A stretch of 21,264 bases of DNA from assembly GCA_049322755.1 (NCBI GenBank), contig JBMOQX010000082.1, positions 1-21,264 on the forward strand. Direction: 5' to 3'. How positions within the stretch are numbered: the stretch's first letter is position 1; each line of letters begins with the position of its first letter. This document shows positions 15,553 through 21,264 of the stretch, piece after piece. Source of the DNA: DATIUV01 sp049322755 (GTDB lineage: Bacteria > Pseudomonadota > Gammaproteobacteria > Burkholderiales > UBA6910). Both the position numbers and the translations under genes were made by a program. The notes below the pieces were generated by a model. The model made no database searches. It was given only the letters and a program-made list of their open reading frames with translations, and had not been told where the DNA came from.

Positions 15553-16743
15553 GTGGATAGCCTGCAAAGGCTACTGCACTCCGACCGGACCTCGGGCGTG
15601 CTGATGCTCGCGGTGATGGCGCTCGCGCTCGCCGCTGCCAATTCACCGCTGCGCCCTCTCTACCAGGCGGTCCACCACGCTCCGGTCCTTCTTCGGATCG
15701 GCCCGCTCATTCTGAGCGAGCCGGCCATCGGATGGGTCAACGAAGGCCTGATGGTGTTCTTCTTTCTCCTCGTAGGTCTCGAGATCAAGCGCGAAGTCCG
15801 GGAGGGGATGCTCGCCTCGCCGCGGCGCGCCGCCCTTGCGCTCATCGCTGCGCTCGGCGGCATGGCATTCCCGGCGCTGATCTACGTCCTGTTTACCTGG
15901 CGCGACCCGGTCGCAGTCCACGGCTGGGCGATTCCGACCGCGACCGACATCGTCCTCGCGCTCGGTGTGCTCGCGTTCCTCGGCGACCGCGTTCCCGCCG
16001 GGCTCAAGGTGTTCATCACCGCGCTCGCGATCTTCGACGACCTCGGCGGCGTCGTGCTGGTCGGCCTGTTCTACGGCGGCGAGATCGCCCGGTATCCGCT
16101 CGCCATTGCGGCGCTCGCAGCCGCTGCCCTCGCGGGGCTGACCTGGCTGCGCGTTGCGCGGCCCGCCCCGTTCGTAGCGCTCGGGCTCGTTCTGTGGGTC
16201 GCGATGCTGAAGTCCGGGATCCCGGCCGCGCTCGCCGGGGTGATCATTGCCTTCGCCGTGCCGATGCGGACGCGAGACGGCGCGGCATCGCCGCTGCGTG
16301 CGCTCGAGCACGGCCTGCGGCCATGGGTCGCGCTGGTCGTCATCCCGGCGTTCGCGTTCTTCAATGCAGGCATCGCGCTCGACAACGTCGGACTTGCCGC
16401 CCTGACCGCCCCGGTCTCGCTCGGCATCGCGCTCGGCCTGTTCATAGGAAAACCGCTCGGCATCGGCGCCGCGACGTGGCTCGCCGTGCGCGCCCGCGCG
16501 GGCGAGCTGCCGCAGGGCGTCGAGTGGCGGCACGTGCTGGCGGGCGGCATGGTGGCGGGCATCGGGTTCACGCTGAGCCTGTACGTCGCCGCGCTCGCAT
16601 TCGACGACCCGCAACTGATCAACACCGCGAAGCTCGCGATCCTGGCCGGCTCGGTCGTTTCGGCCGCGTCAGGCGTTGCGGTCCTGGCGAAAGCGTCACG
16701 CCCGAGATGCGCGGCGCAGCCCACGCGGCGCAGCGCAGCATAG
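15553..16743 (+). CDS. nhaA: NhaA-type Na+/H+ antiporter
   Basis: This inner-membrane antiporter exchanges internal Na+ (or Li+) for external H+ and supports pH and sodium homeostasis. It has 396 residues and about 11-12 hydrophobic helices. Family motifs: WVNEGLMVFFFLLVGLEIKRE; PTATDIVLALGVLAFLG with D132; FITALAIFDDLGGVVLVGLF with the ion-binding pair D162-D163 (equivalent to D163-D164 of E. coli); FIGKPLGI with the conserved lysine; and GIGFTLSLYVA. Start is GTG 15553; the frame is closed by a TGA at 15529 upstream, and translation from GTG gives a normal NhaA N-terminus (LQRLLHSDRTSGVLMLAVM). The third codon positions are nearly all G or C, a clear change from the cluster upstream. Confidence 0.95.
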   Translation: MDSLQRLLHSDRTSGVLMLAVMALALAAANSPLRPLYQAVHHAPVLLRIGPLILSEPAIGWVNEGLMVFFFLLVGLEIKREVREGMLASPRRAALALIAALGGMAFPALIYVLFTWRDPVAVHGWAIPTATDIVLALGVLAFLGDRVPAGLKVFITALAIFDDLGGVVLVGLFYGGEIARYPLAIAALAAAALAGLTWLRVARPAPFVALGLVLWVAMLKSGIPAALAGVIIAFAVPMRTRDGAASPLRALEHGLRPWVALVVIPAFAFFNAGIALDNVGLAALTAPVSLGIALGLFIGKPLGIGAATWLAVRARAGELPQGVEWRHVLAGGMVAGIGFTLSLYVAALAFDDPQLINTAKLAILAGSVVSAASGVAVLAKASRPRCAAQPTRRSAA

Positions 16744-16755
16744 GCGACGGACACC

Positions 16756-17361
16756 ATGGCAGCTCTCGTTTCTCAGCCCGGCAAGACCGACAACCTCAAG
16801 CGGCGCCTGCGGTTCGTGCTCGGCACGCTGGTGCCCGACTCAGCGAGGATCTTTGACGCCTTCTGGCGCAGCCACGGGGGCTGGATGCCGGCGCAGCGGG
16901 ACGGCGGCGCAAGCCTGGCCTCGAACCACACCCGCCGCTGCTGGAATCGCATCCGCTGGGTTTACTCGGAAGCGCTTTACCCGGCGTGCGGGTGTATCTT
17001 TCTGACCACGCTCTATTTCGTCCCGGATCTGTTCATGCAGCAGCGCCTGATGAATGCCGCGCGCCGCGGCATTCTGGACGAGAACGTCGCGCCGCCCGGC
17101 TTCGCGCGCGAGCGGCGGCGGGGACTGAGTCCGAATAGGAGGGGAGCATGTCGAGCGACCGTACGTCGAACGCGCCGGAGCGCGACCGGCGGCGCCGGCG
17201 CGTCGCCGGGCTGGCGATCGCGGCGGTCGTGCCGTTCTTCGTCGCCTACGCGATCGCGGTCCTGCGCGAGCATGCCGTGCCCGGGGCCACTGCGGAGGGA
17301 CCGCTGCAAGTTCGGACCGATCTCATGCGGGGCCAGCCCTGCCACGTCGCCGAACAGGTGA
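16756..17361 (+). CDS. Hypothetical membrane-associated protein, possible frameshift at 3' end
   Basis: I do not recognise the family. ATG 16756 lies 13 bases after nhaA. The first 118 or so residues look like a true protein: a basic N-terminus (KTDNLKRRLRFVLGTLVPD), RIRWVYSEALYPACG, a hydrophobic span (CIFLTTLYFVPDLFM) and QQRLMNAARRGILDENVAPPGF. After about base 17100 the frame becomes arginine-rich and overlaps the next gene by 214 bases, where the other frame is the more protein-like. A one-base indel near 17105-17125 would end it before the next ribosome-binding site (TGA 17126-17128 or TAG 17136-17138). So the real product is probably about 120-125 residues, and the given end is uncertain. 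Confidence 0.5.
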   Translation: MAALVSQPGKTDNLKRRLRFVLGTLVPDSARIFDAFWRSHGGWMPAQRDGGASLASNHTRRCWNRIRWVYSEALYPACGCIFLTTLYFVPDLFMQQRLMNAARRGILDENVAPPGFARERRRGLSPNRRGACRATVRRTRRSATGGAGASPGWRSRRSCRSSSPTRSRSCASMPCPGPLRRDRCKFGPISCGASPATSPNR

Positions 17362-17435
17362 TCATGGGCGAGTGCACGCCGGACGAGATCGCCTCGCTGC
17401 AGCGGGAGGCCGCAGCCGCCGCGGGCGGCCGGTGA
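17148..17435 (+). CDS. Small membrane-anchored protein of unknown function
   Basis: The product is 95 residues, with an ATG after a strong AGGAGGGG ribosome-binding site. An Arg-rich N-terminus (RDRRRRRVAG) precedes a single hydrophobic helix (LAIAAVVPFFVAYAIAVL, about residues 22-39). The remaining 55 residues should face the periplasm by the positive-inside rule. That part contains two cysteines (RGQPCHV and GECTPDEI), which could form a disulfide or bind metal. No family is recognised. Codon use is strongly GC-rich, as expected for a real gene in this region. It lies between two other small unassigned genes that precede the DUF4396 gene. Confidence 0.7.
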   Translation: MSSDRTSNAPERDRRRRRVAGLAIAAVVPFFVAYAIAVLREHAVPGATAEGPLQVRTDLMRGQPCHVAEQVIMGECTPDEIASLQREAAAAAGGR

Positions 17436-17536
17436 AGCGGATGCGGGGCTGCGCGAACGACACCCGGAACGCGGCGGACGCCGGACGGCGCGGCCGCGAT
17501 GTCGACAACGTCGTTCACTCGAACGTGGGGGCGCTC

Positions 17537-17665
17537 GTGAGCCTGCGCGCGATCTTTCTCGCGCTGACGGCCGCGGCGGTCGTCTTGCCGGCGCCCGTGG
17601 TCGCGGGTCCCGAAGAACCCTACGCATTGAGTGCTGAGGAGGGGTGTGCATGCTCGACGGGGTAA
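17537..17665 (+). CDS. Possible small secreted peptide with a Cys-Ala-Cys end
   Basis: From GTG 17537 a 42-residue frame encodes a plausible signal peptide (LRAIFLALTAAAVVLPAPVVA, cleavage near AGPEE) followed by a short mature part ending EEGCACSTG. The last 16 bases overlap the start of the DUF4396 gene (17650). The same frame extends back to a GTG at 17432 that overlaps the preceding stop, so a longer product of 77 residues is possible. The signal-peptide shape and packed arrangement support it; small size and GTG start weaken it. Function unknown. Confidence 0.45.
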   Translation: MSLRAIFLALTAAAVVLPAPVVAGPEEPYALSAEEGCACSTG

Positions 17666-18483
17666 TGTCGCTCTGGTTCGTTCTCGCGGGGCTCTCATTC
17701 GTGTTCGTCGTCCTGGACGTCCGGCGCGTTCCGACTGCGCCGGTGATGAAGTGGGCGTTCGTGCTCGTGACCGCATACACGGGGCCGATCGGGGCGTTCC
17801 TCTACGTACTGGGCTGCCGCGAGCCGCTGTCGCTGACGCACGAGCGCTACACCGCTTTCCGCTGGAAGCAGGTGCTCGGCTCGACCATGCACTGCGTGGC
17901 GGGCGACGGCGCCGGGATCCTCGCGGGCGCCGTCGTCGCGAGCCTGCTGCACCTGTCGGCGGCCGCCGACGTCGCGCTCGAGTACGCGCTGGGATTCGGC
18001 TTCGGCTGGACGATCTTCCAGGCGCTCTTCATGCGCAAGACGGCCGGCGGTTCCTATCGGCAGGCGCTCCGGACGACGTTCCTGCCGGAGCTGCTCTCGA
18101 TGAACCTGCTGATGGCCGCAATGGTACCGCTGGCGAACCTCGCTCGCGCCGCGTGGCCGGCGGGGACACGATCCGGCGAATCCGGAGTTCTGGTTCTTCC
18201 TGAGCATGGCCCTGCTGGCAGGATTCGTCGCGGCTTATCCTGTCAACTGGTGGCTGGTGTCCAAGGGTCTTAAACACGGCATGATGACGGTGCGCGACGA
18301 TGGCGCTGCCGATGGTGGATTGCCGGCCCACGGCCAGACGGGTCGAGGCAATGCCCATGGCGGCTGGGCCGGCAGCGCGTCAGCGCCCGCGACTGCCATC
18401 GTGACGTTAATCTCTTCGCGGCCCTCGGCGCCGGCATCGCGTTGGCCGCGTTCTGGCGCTCGACAGGAGCGGGCGCGTCATGA
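17650..18483 (+). pseudogene. DUF4396-type membrane protein gene with two compensating frameshifts
   Basis: From ATG 17650 (GAGGAGGGG upstream) the frame encodes a multi-helix membrane protein with DGVMSLWFVLAGLSFVFVV, YTGPIGAFLYVLGCREPL, GSTMHCVAGDGAGILAGAVV, GFGFGWTIFQALFMRK and FLPELLSMNLLMAAMVPL. I recognise this as the DUF4396 family. Near 18162-18165 (GGGG) the protein continues in the next frame (DPANPEFWFFLSMALLAGFV, then NWWLVSKGLKHGMMTVRDD). Around 18411 it seems to return to the first frame, giving a last helix (LFAALGAGIALAAFWRS) and TGA 18481-18483. Without correction, the first frame would end at TAA 18271-18273 with an unrelated tail. The shifts could be real mutations or base-calling errors in GC-rich sequence. 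The function of this family is unknown; the His/Cys motif may hint at metal handling. Confidence 0.75.
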
Positions 18484-18647
18484 CGCCGACCGGAGGCCGC
18501 GTTGCGCCGTCCCGGGAAGCGCGCACCGTCGCCCCGGCATCGGGGTGGACTTGCCGCGCGTCCGGCGTCCGCAGAGCAGCGGGCCCCTCGAGCGACCGCA
18601 CCGGATCACGCTTGCTTTGCCATCATCAACCGACCAAGGAGTTCCGC

Positions 18648-19544
18648 ATGAAACGGCTTTTCCCGCACGCTTCGGCTGTAGCCGCCCTCATCGCTGTTGC
18701 CACCGCTGCTTATGCCGCCCCGGGTGAGATCACCCTGACGCATATCCACGGGCTCGCCTACAGTGCCGATGGCACGGAATTGCTGATACCCAGCCATCAC
18801 GGGCTCGCGGTGTACCGGGCCGGCCGCTGGTCGAAGGCGTCGGGGCCGGAGCACGATTACATGGGGTTCTCGGCCACGCGGGATCGGTTCTACAGCAGCG
18901 GCCACCCGGCGCCCGGCTCGGGGCTCACCAATCCGCTGGGGCTCATTCGCAGCGACGACGGTGGCAAGACCTGGAGCAAGCTCGGGCTCGAAGGCGAATC
19001 GGATTTTCACCTGCTCGCGACGGGCTACGAGAGCAACGCGGTCTACGTCTACAGCACCCACCCGAATTCGCGGATACGCAAGCCAGGGTTGTACTACACC
19101 GTAAACGACGGATTCGGATGGCACGAGGTCCGGGCCAACGGACTGTCCGGAAAGATCGCGGCGCTGGCGGTCCATCCCGCCGATCCGAAAACGCTCGCCG
19201 TGGCGACCTCAACGGGCATCTACCTGTCGCGGGACTCGGGCGACACCTTCAAGCCGCTCAAGAGCGGTGCCCAGGCGGTATCGGTGTTCTTCGACCTCGA
19301 CGGCAGGCATCTCTGGGGCGGGACTTACGAAGGCCGCGGGACGCTGGCACGCATCGACCTTGCCAGCGGGCGCGCCGCTCCGGTACCGGTGCCCGAACTG
19401 CCCGAAGACGCCGTCGCGTACGTCGCACAGAACCCGAAGCGGCCGTCGGAGTACGCGATCGCGACGTTCGAGCGCAGTGTCTTTCTCAGCCGCGACGAGG
19501 GAAAGTCGTGGACGCCCATTGCCGAGCGCGGGCGCGCGCGCTGA
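18648..19544 (+). CDS. Secreted BNR/sialidase-fold protein (F510_1955-like)
   Basis: The product is 298 residues. A clear signal peptide (MKRLFPHASAVAALIAVATA, cleavage after AYA) is followed by a beta-propeller-like domain starting ITLTHIHGLAYSADGTELLI. Asp-box (BNR) signatures are visible: SDDGGKTWSKL, TVNDGFGWHEV, SRDSGDTFKPL and SRDEGKSWTPI. I associate the opening 'HIHGLAYS..G..L..P.HHGL' with proteins annotated as F510_1955-family glycosylhydrolase. Actual hydrolase activity is not established for such proteins and none of the motifs proves it. ATG 18648 follows AAGGAG. The open frame continues upstream to 18480, but that part is low-quality and lacks a signal peptide. It is probably extracytoplasmic. 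Confidence 0.85.
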   Translation: MKRLFPHASAVAALIAVATAAYAAPGEITLTHIHGLAYSADGTELLIPSHHGLAVYRAGRWSKASGPEHDYMGFSATRDRFYSSGHPAPGSGLTNPLGLIRSDDGGKTWSKLGLEGESDFHLLATGYESNAVYVYSTHPNSRIRKPGLYYTVNDGFGWHEVRANGLSGKIAALAVHPADPKTLAVATSTGIYLSRDSGDTFKPLKSGAQAVSVFFDLDGRHLWGGTYEGRGTLARIDLASGRAAPVPVPELPEDAVAYVAQNPKRPSEYAIATFERSVFLSRDEGKSWTPIAERGRAR

Positions 19545-19673
19545 TCCGATGCGACCGCCGGGCGGCGCGAAGCGGGCTTTGCGCCCGATCCTCGCCTCGC
19601 CCCGGCCGGTCGCGAATCCGCTCCCCGGGGGTCCTCTGCCGCGCGCGTCGCGACCCCGCGGCGGCCGCCGGCC

Positions 19674-19705
19674 TTGACTCCGTACCCGGGTCCGGGGTTT
19701 AGCGT
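19674..19705 (+). promoter_or_regulatory. MerR-type operator-promoter in front of merR
   Basis: A -35 box TTGACT (19674-19679) is followed by a GC-rich dyad (CCGTAC / GTCCGG around a central ACCCGGGT palindrome) and a -10-like TTAGCG/TAGCGT (about 19699-19705). The spacer is about 19-20 bases, the overlong spacing typical of promoters that MerR twists into an active shape. TTGACTCCGTAC is the same opening as the classical mer promoter. It reads toward merR itself, so the regulator and downstream genes are likely one self-regulated unit. Confidence 0.8.
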
Positions 19706-19724
19706 TGCAACCATCGAGGCGACG

Positions 19725-20135
19725 ATGCGCAATCCAACCCATCTGACCATCGGCAAGCTGGCCGAGGGTGCCGGAGTGAACGTGGAGACCATCCGCTATT
19801 ACGAGCGCCGCGGCTTGATCGGCGCCCAGCACCGGGCGCCGTCGGGCTACCGGCTGTACGGCGCGGACGCCGCGCGCCGGCTCCGCTTCATCCGCCGCGC
19901 CCAGCAGCTGGGCTTCTCGCTGAGCGAGATTCTCGGCCTGCTGTCGCTGCGCGTGCGCGCCGACGCCACCTGCGCCGACGTGCGCTCCCAGGCACGGCAG
20001 AAGATCGCCGTCATCGACGCCAAGATCGACGACCTGCGGCGCATCCGCGACGCGCTGGAGCGCCTCGCCGCATCGTGCCGCGGGCGGGGACCGGTAAACG
20101 AGTGCCCGATACTGGAGAACCTGGAGAGCGAATGA
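19725..20135 (+). CDS. merR: MerR-family Hg(II)-responsive transcription regulator
   Basis: The product is 136 residues. The winged-helix DNA-binding domain starts LTIGKLAEGAGVNVETIRYY and continues ERRGLI, SGYRLYGADAARRLRFI and RAQQLGFSLSEI. The dimerisation helix and metal site follow. Three cysteines lie at C83 (ATCADV), C118 (ASCRG) and C127 (NECPIL). These match C82, C117 and C126 of Tn501 MerR, the trigonal Hg(II) site shared across the dimer, so mercury is the most likely effector. ATG 19725 was chosen because the in-frame upstream TTG (19674) is the promoter -35 box itself. The stop overlaps the next ATG (ATGA). Confidence 0.93.
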   Translation: MRNPTHLTIGKLAEGAGVNVETIRYYERRGLIGAQHRAPSGYRLYGADAARRLRFIRRAQQLGFSLSEILGLLSLRVRADATCADVRSQARQKIAVIDAKIDDLRRIRDALERLAASCRGRGPVNECPILENLESE

Positions 20136-20398
20136 GTACCCAACGTCTGATCGAGATCTTCAGCGCCGGCTGCCCGGCGTGCGAGGAAACCATTGCCCTC
20201 GTCAACCGCATCGCCTGCCCGTCCTGCGAAATCCGCATCCTCGACATGCACGACGCTGCCGTGGCGCAGCGGGCGCACCGCTACGGGGTGCGCAGCGTGC
20301 CCGCCGTGGTGGTGGACGGCCGGCTGGCGAGCTGCTGCGCCGGGCGCGGCCCCGAAGAGCAGGCGCTGCGGGCGGCGGGCGTCGGCTCGCCGCGTTAG
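20132..20398 (+). CDS. Thioredoxin/glutaredoxin-fold six-cysteine protein of the mer unit
   Basis: This 88-residue cytoplasmic protein has a thioredoxin-like pattern: strand RLIEIFSAG, a redox or metal motif C14-P-A-C17, a second pair C29-P-S-C32, IRILDMHD, a cis-proline region VRSVPAVVVDG and a vicinal pair C68-C69. I recall similar proteins encoded right after merR in mercury operons, annotated as thioredoxin or glutaredoxin family proteins. It could pass Hg(II) between thiols or protect the thiol pool, but its exact role is not settled. ATG 20132 overlaps the merR TGA by 4 bases, so the two are cotranslated. Confidence 0.88.
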   Translation: MSTQRLIEIFSAGCPACEETIALVNRIACPSCEIRILDMHDAAVAQRAHRYGVRSVPAVVVDGRLASCCAGRGPEEQALRAAGVGSPR

Positions 20399-20502
20399 GC
20401 CGCGCCGGTGCACCGGGCCGGCGGCCCGCGGGCCCGTCGCGACCTGCACGGGCGCGACGCGCGGGGGAACCAACGCCGCCCCGGCCCGGTCGAACCGCCC
20501 GC

Positions 20503-20904
20503 ATGGCTGCCTTCCATCAATTCCGCCGCTCCTCTCTCTACATCCTGGCGGTGCTGGTGCTGCTGCTGGCGGCTCAAGCTGCCCTCGCCGGGCCCCTGTG
20601 CCCCTCCCTGCCGGGGGCGCAGGCCGCCGCGATGACCGGCTGCGCCAGGATGGTGTCTCCGCCTCCTTTGGGCGGTGCGTGCTGCGACCGGGCGGCCGAG
20701 CGCGTGGATTGCGTTTCTGCCGCGTGGGACATGGCACCGGCGAAAGCCGCGGACGCGACGCCGATCGAAGCGGCCGCTCCGATCAGCACGCCCGGCCTCG
20801 TGCTGCCGGCGGCATCCGCCGCCCGAACGCCGGCGCTCGCTGCGCCACGGGAAGCGGCGCCGCCGATTCCCGCGGCCATCCTTTTCCGCCGCTTCATCAG
20901 TTAG
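20503..20904 (+). CDS. Secreted cysteine-containing protein of unknown function
   Basis: The product is 133 residues. The N-terminal signal sequence (RRSSLYILAVLVLLLAAQAA, cleavage near ALA-GP) targets it to the periplasm. The mature part has cysteines at PLCPSL, TGCARM, GACCDR and VDCVSA, then an Ala/Pro-rich stretch and a C-terminal PAAILFRRFIS. Such small periplasmic cysteine proteins often precede metal-efflux genes, but I cannot assign a family. There is a 104-base gap after the thioredoxin-like gene, and no strong ribosome-binding site is visible before ATG 20503. Codon use is consistent with a real gene. Confidence 0.6.
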   Translation: MAAFHQFRRSSLYILAVLVLLLAAQAALAGPLCPSLPGAQAAAMTGCARMVSPPPLGGACCDRAAERVDCVSAAWDMAPAKAADATPIEAAAPISTPGLVLPAASAARTPALAAPREAAPPIPAAILFRRFIS

Positions 20905-21162
20905 CCCCGGCGGTCGCGCCGCCGCGAGGGTTTCCGCGTCACCGCGGGGCCCGCTTCGAGCAGCCCGCGCGACACCGTCCTCCTGCCATAATCCGTTCCG
21001 ACGTCTCCATGCGCCGGGACCCCTTGGAATCGCCGGGGAGACTTGCACCATGCCTTGCAATCCGTCCGGACCCACGGTCCGAAGTGAACCTGATGCCGCA
21101 GAGGCGCATGCCACCCGTCGCGCGTTGCGGACAGGACCGGTGCCCGCTGGCCGGAGTGCGCC

Positions 21163-21264
21163 GTGAGTGACCAGCGTCCAGCGCCGCTCGCGCCCGGCGT
21201 CGCCCGCGCAATCGCCGCCGCGGTGATCGCGCTGGCAGCCGCGCTGGCCGGCTACGGTTACTGG
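21163..21264 (+). CDS. Start of a membrane-anchored protein, possibly an efflux adaptor subunit (cut by window edge)
   Basis: GTG 21163, with GGAG at 21153-21156, opens a frame that runs to the window end (34 residues). It reads SDQRPAPLAPGVARAIAAAV and continues as a single hydrophobic helix ending GYGYW. A short polar N-terminus plus one membrane anchor is typical of RND/HlyD-type periplasmic adaptor proteins, and such genes often follow small periplasmic cysteine proteins. This is inference from position and topology only. The upstream gap (20905-21162) contains a GC-rich hairpin-like GGCGG/CCGCC (about 20909-20923) without a T-run and a CATAAT box near 20987, neither convincing. Confidence 0.4.
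   Translation, partial: MSDQRPAPLAPGVARAIAAAVIALAAALAGYGYW

Noticed and set aside
15643..16757. Minus- and plus-strand alternative frames across nhaA
   Set aside because: They arise from high GC; NhaA motifs fix the coding frame.
18484..18647. N-terminal extension of the BNR protein from 18480
   Set aside because: The extension is low-quality and would bury the signal peptide; ATG 18648 with AAGGAG fits much better.
21050..21166. 38-codon frame before the last gene, starting ATG 21050
   Set aside because: Composition is not distinctive, no hydrophobic or motif segment; its overlap with GTG 21163 is suggestive but insufficient.
20193..21170. 325-codon plus-strand frame crossing the thioredoxin-like and secreted protein genes
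   Set aside because: It overlaps two better-supported genes in another frame and reads as Arg/Gly/Pro-rich noise.
1..21264. tRNA, rRNA, CRISPR array, riboswitch
   Set aside because: No cloverleaf, spaced repeats or conserved RNA motifs were recognised on reading either strand.

Overview
The window reads like a GC-rich beta/gammaproteobacterial chromosome or genomic island. This is inferred from the style of the enzymes, the regulator and the GC-rich codons; no rRNA or other phylogenetic marker is present. Every gene I can support lies on the + strand, most are tightly packed, and many start codons overlap the preceding stop by 1-4 bases.

Region A (1-4051) opens with the 3' end of an IS630-type transposase. 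A metal module follows: two small proteins related to heavy-metal-associated (HMA) domains, then a P1B-type ATPase carrying a third such domain. None of the three domains keeps the CxxC metal ligands. The ATPase has an unusual CPD motif in its transport helix and a His-containing, Ala/Pro-rich cytoplasmic arm. The second small gene and the ATPase 5' end share an almost perfect 179-bp direct repeat. A 44-residue membrane peptide is translationally coupled to the ATPase.

Region B (4085-15346) is a sugar-phosphate and glycogen cluster: phosphoketolase, histidine phosphatase, class I aldolase, glycogen debranching enzyme (GlgX), an unassigned two-helix membrane protein, phosphoglucomutase and alpha-glucan phosphorylase. 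Together these would release glucose 1-phosphate from glycogen, convert it to glucose 6-phosphate and feed the phosphoketolase route to acetyl phosphate. Between the aldolase and glgX lies a scar built from a copy of the pgm 5' end fused to a decayed, internally deleted copy of the histidine phosphatase gene.

Region C (15553-18483) begins after a short junction where base composition becomes visibly more GC-rich. It holds an NhaA Na+/H+ antiporter, three small unassigned proteins and a DUF4396-type membrane protein gene that appears to carry two compensating frameshifts.

Region D (18648-21264) holds a secreted BNR/sialidase-fold protein, then a mercury-type unit: a MerR operator-promoter, a MerR regulator with all three Hg(II)-binding cysteines, a six-cysteine thioredoxin-fold protein, a secreted cysteine-containing protein and the start of a further membrane-anchored protein cut by the window edge. 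No mercuric reductase or MerT/MerP is visible.

The whole looks like an accessory metal-stress and carbon-storage island that has been shaped by duplication and rearrangement.
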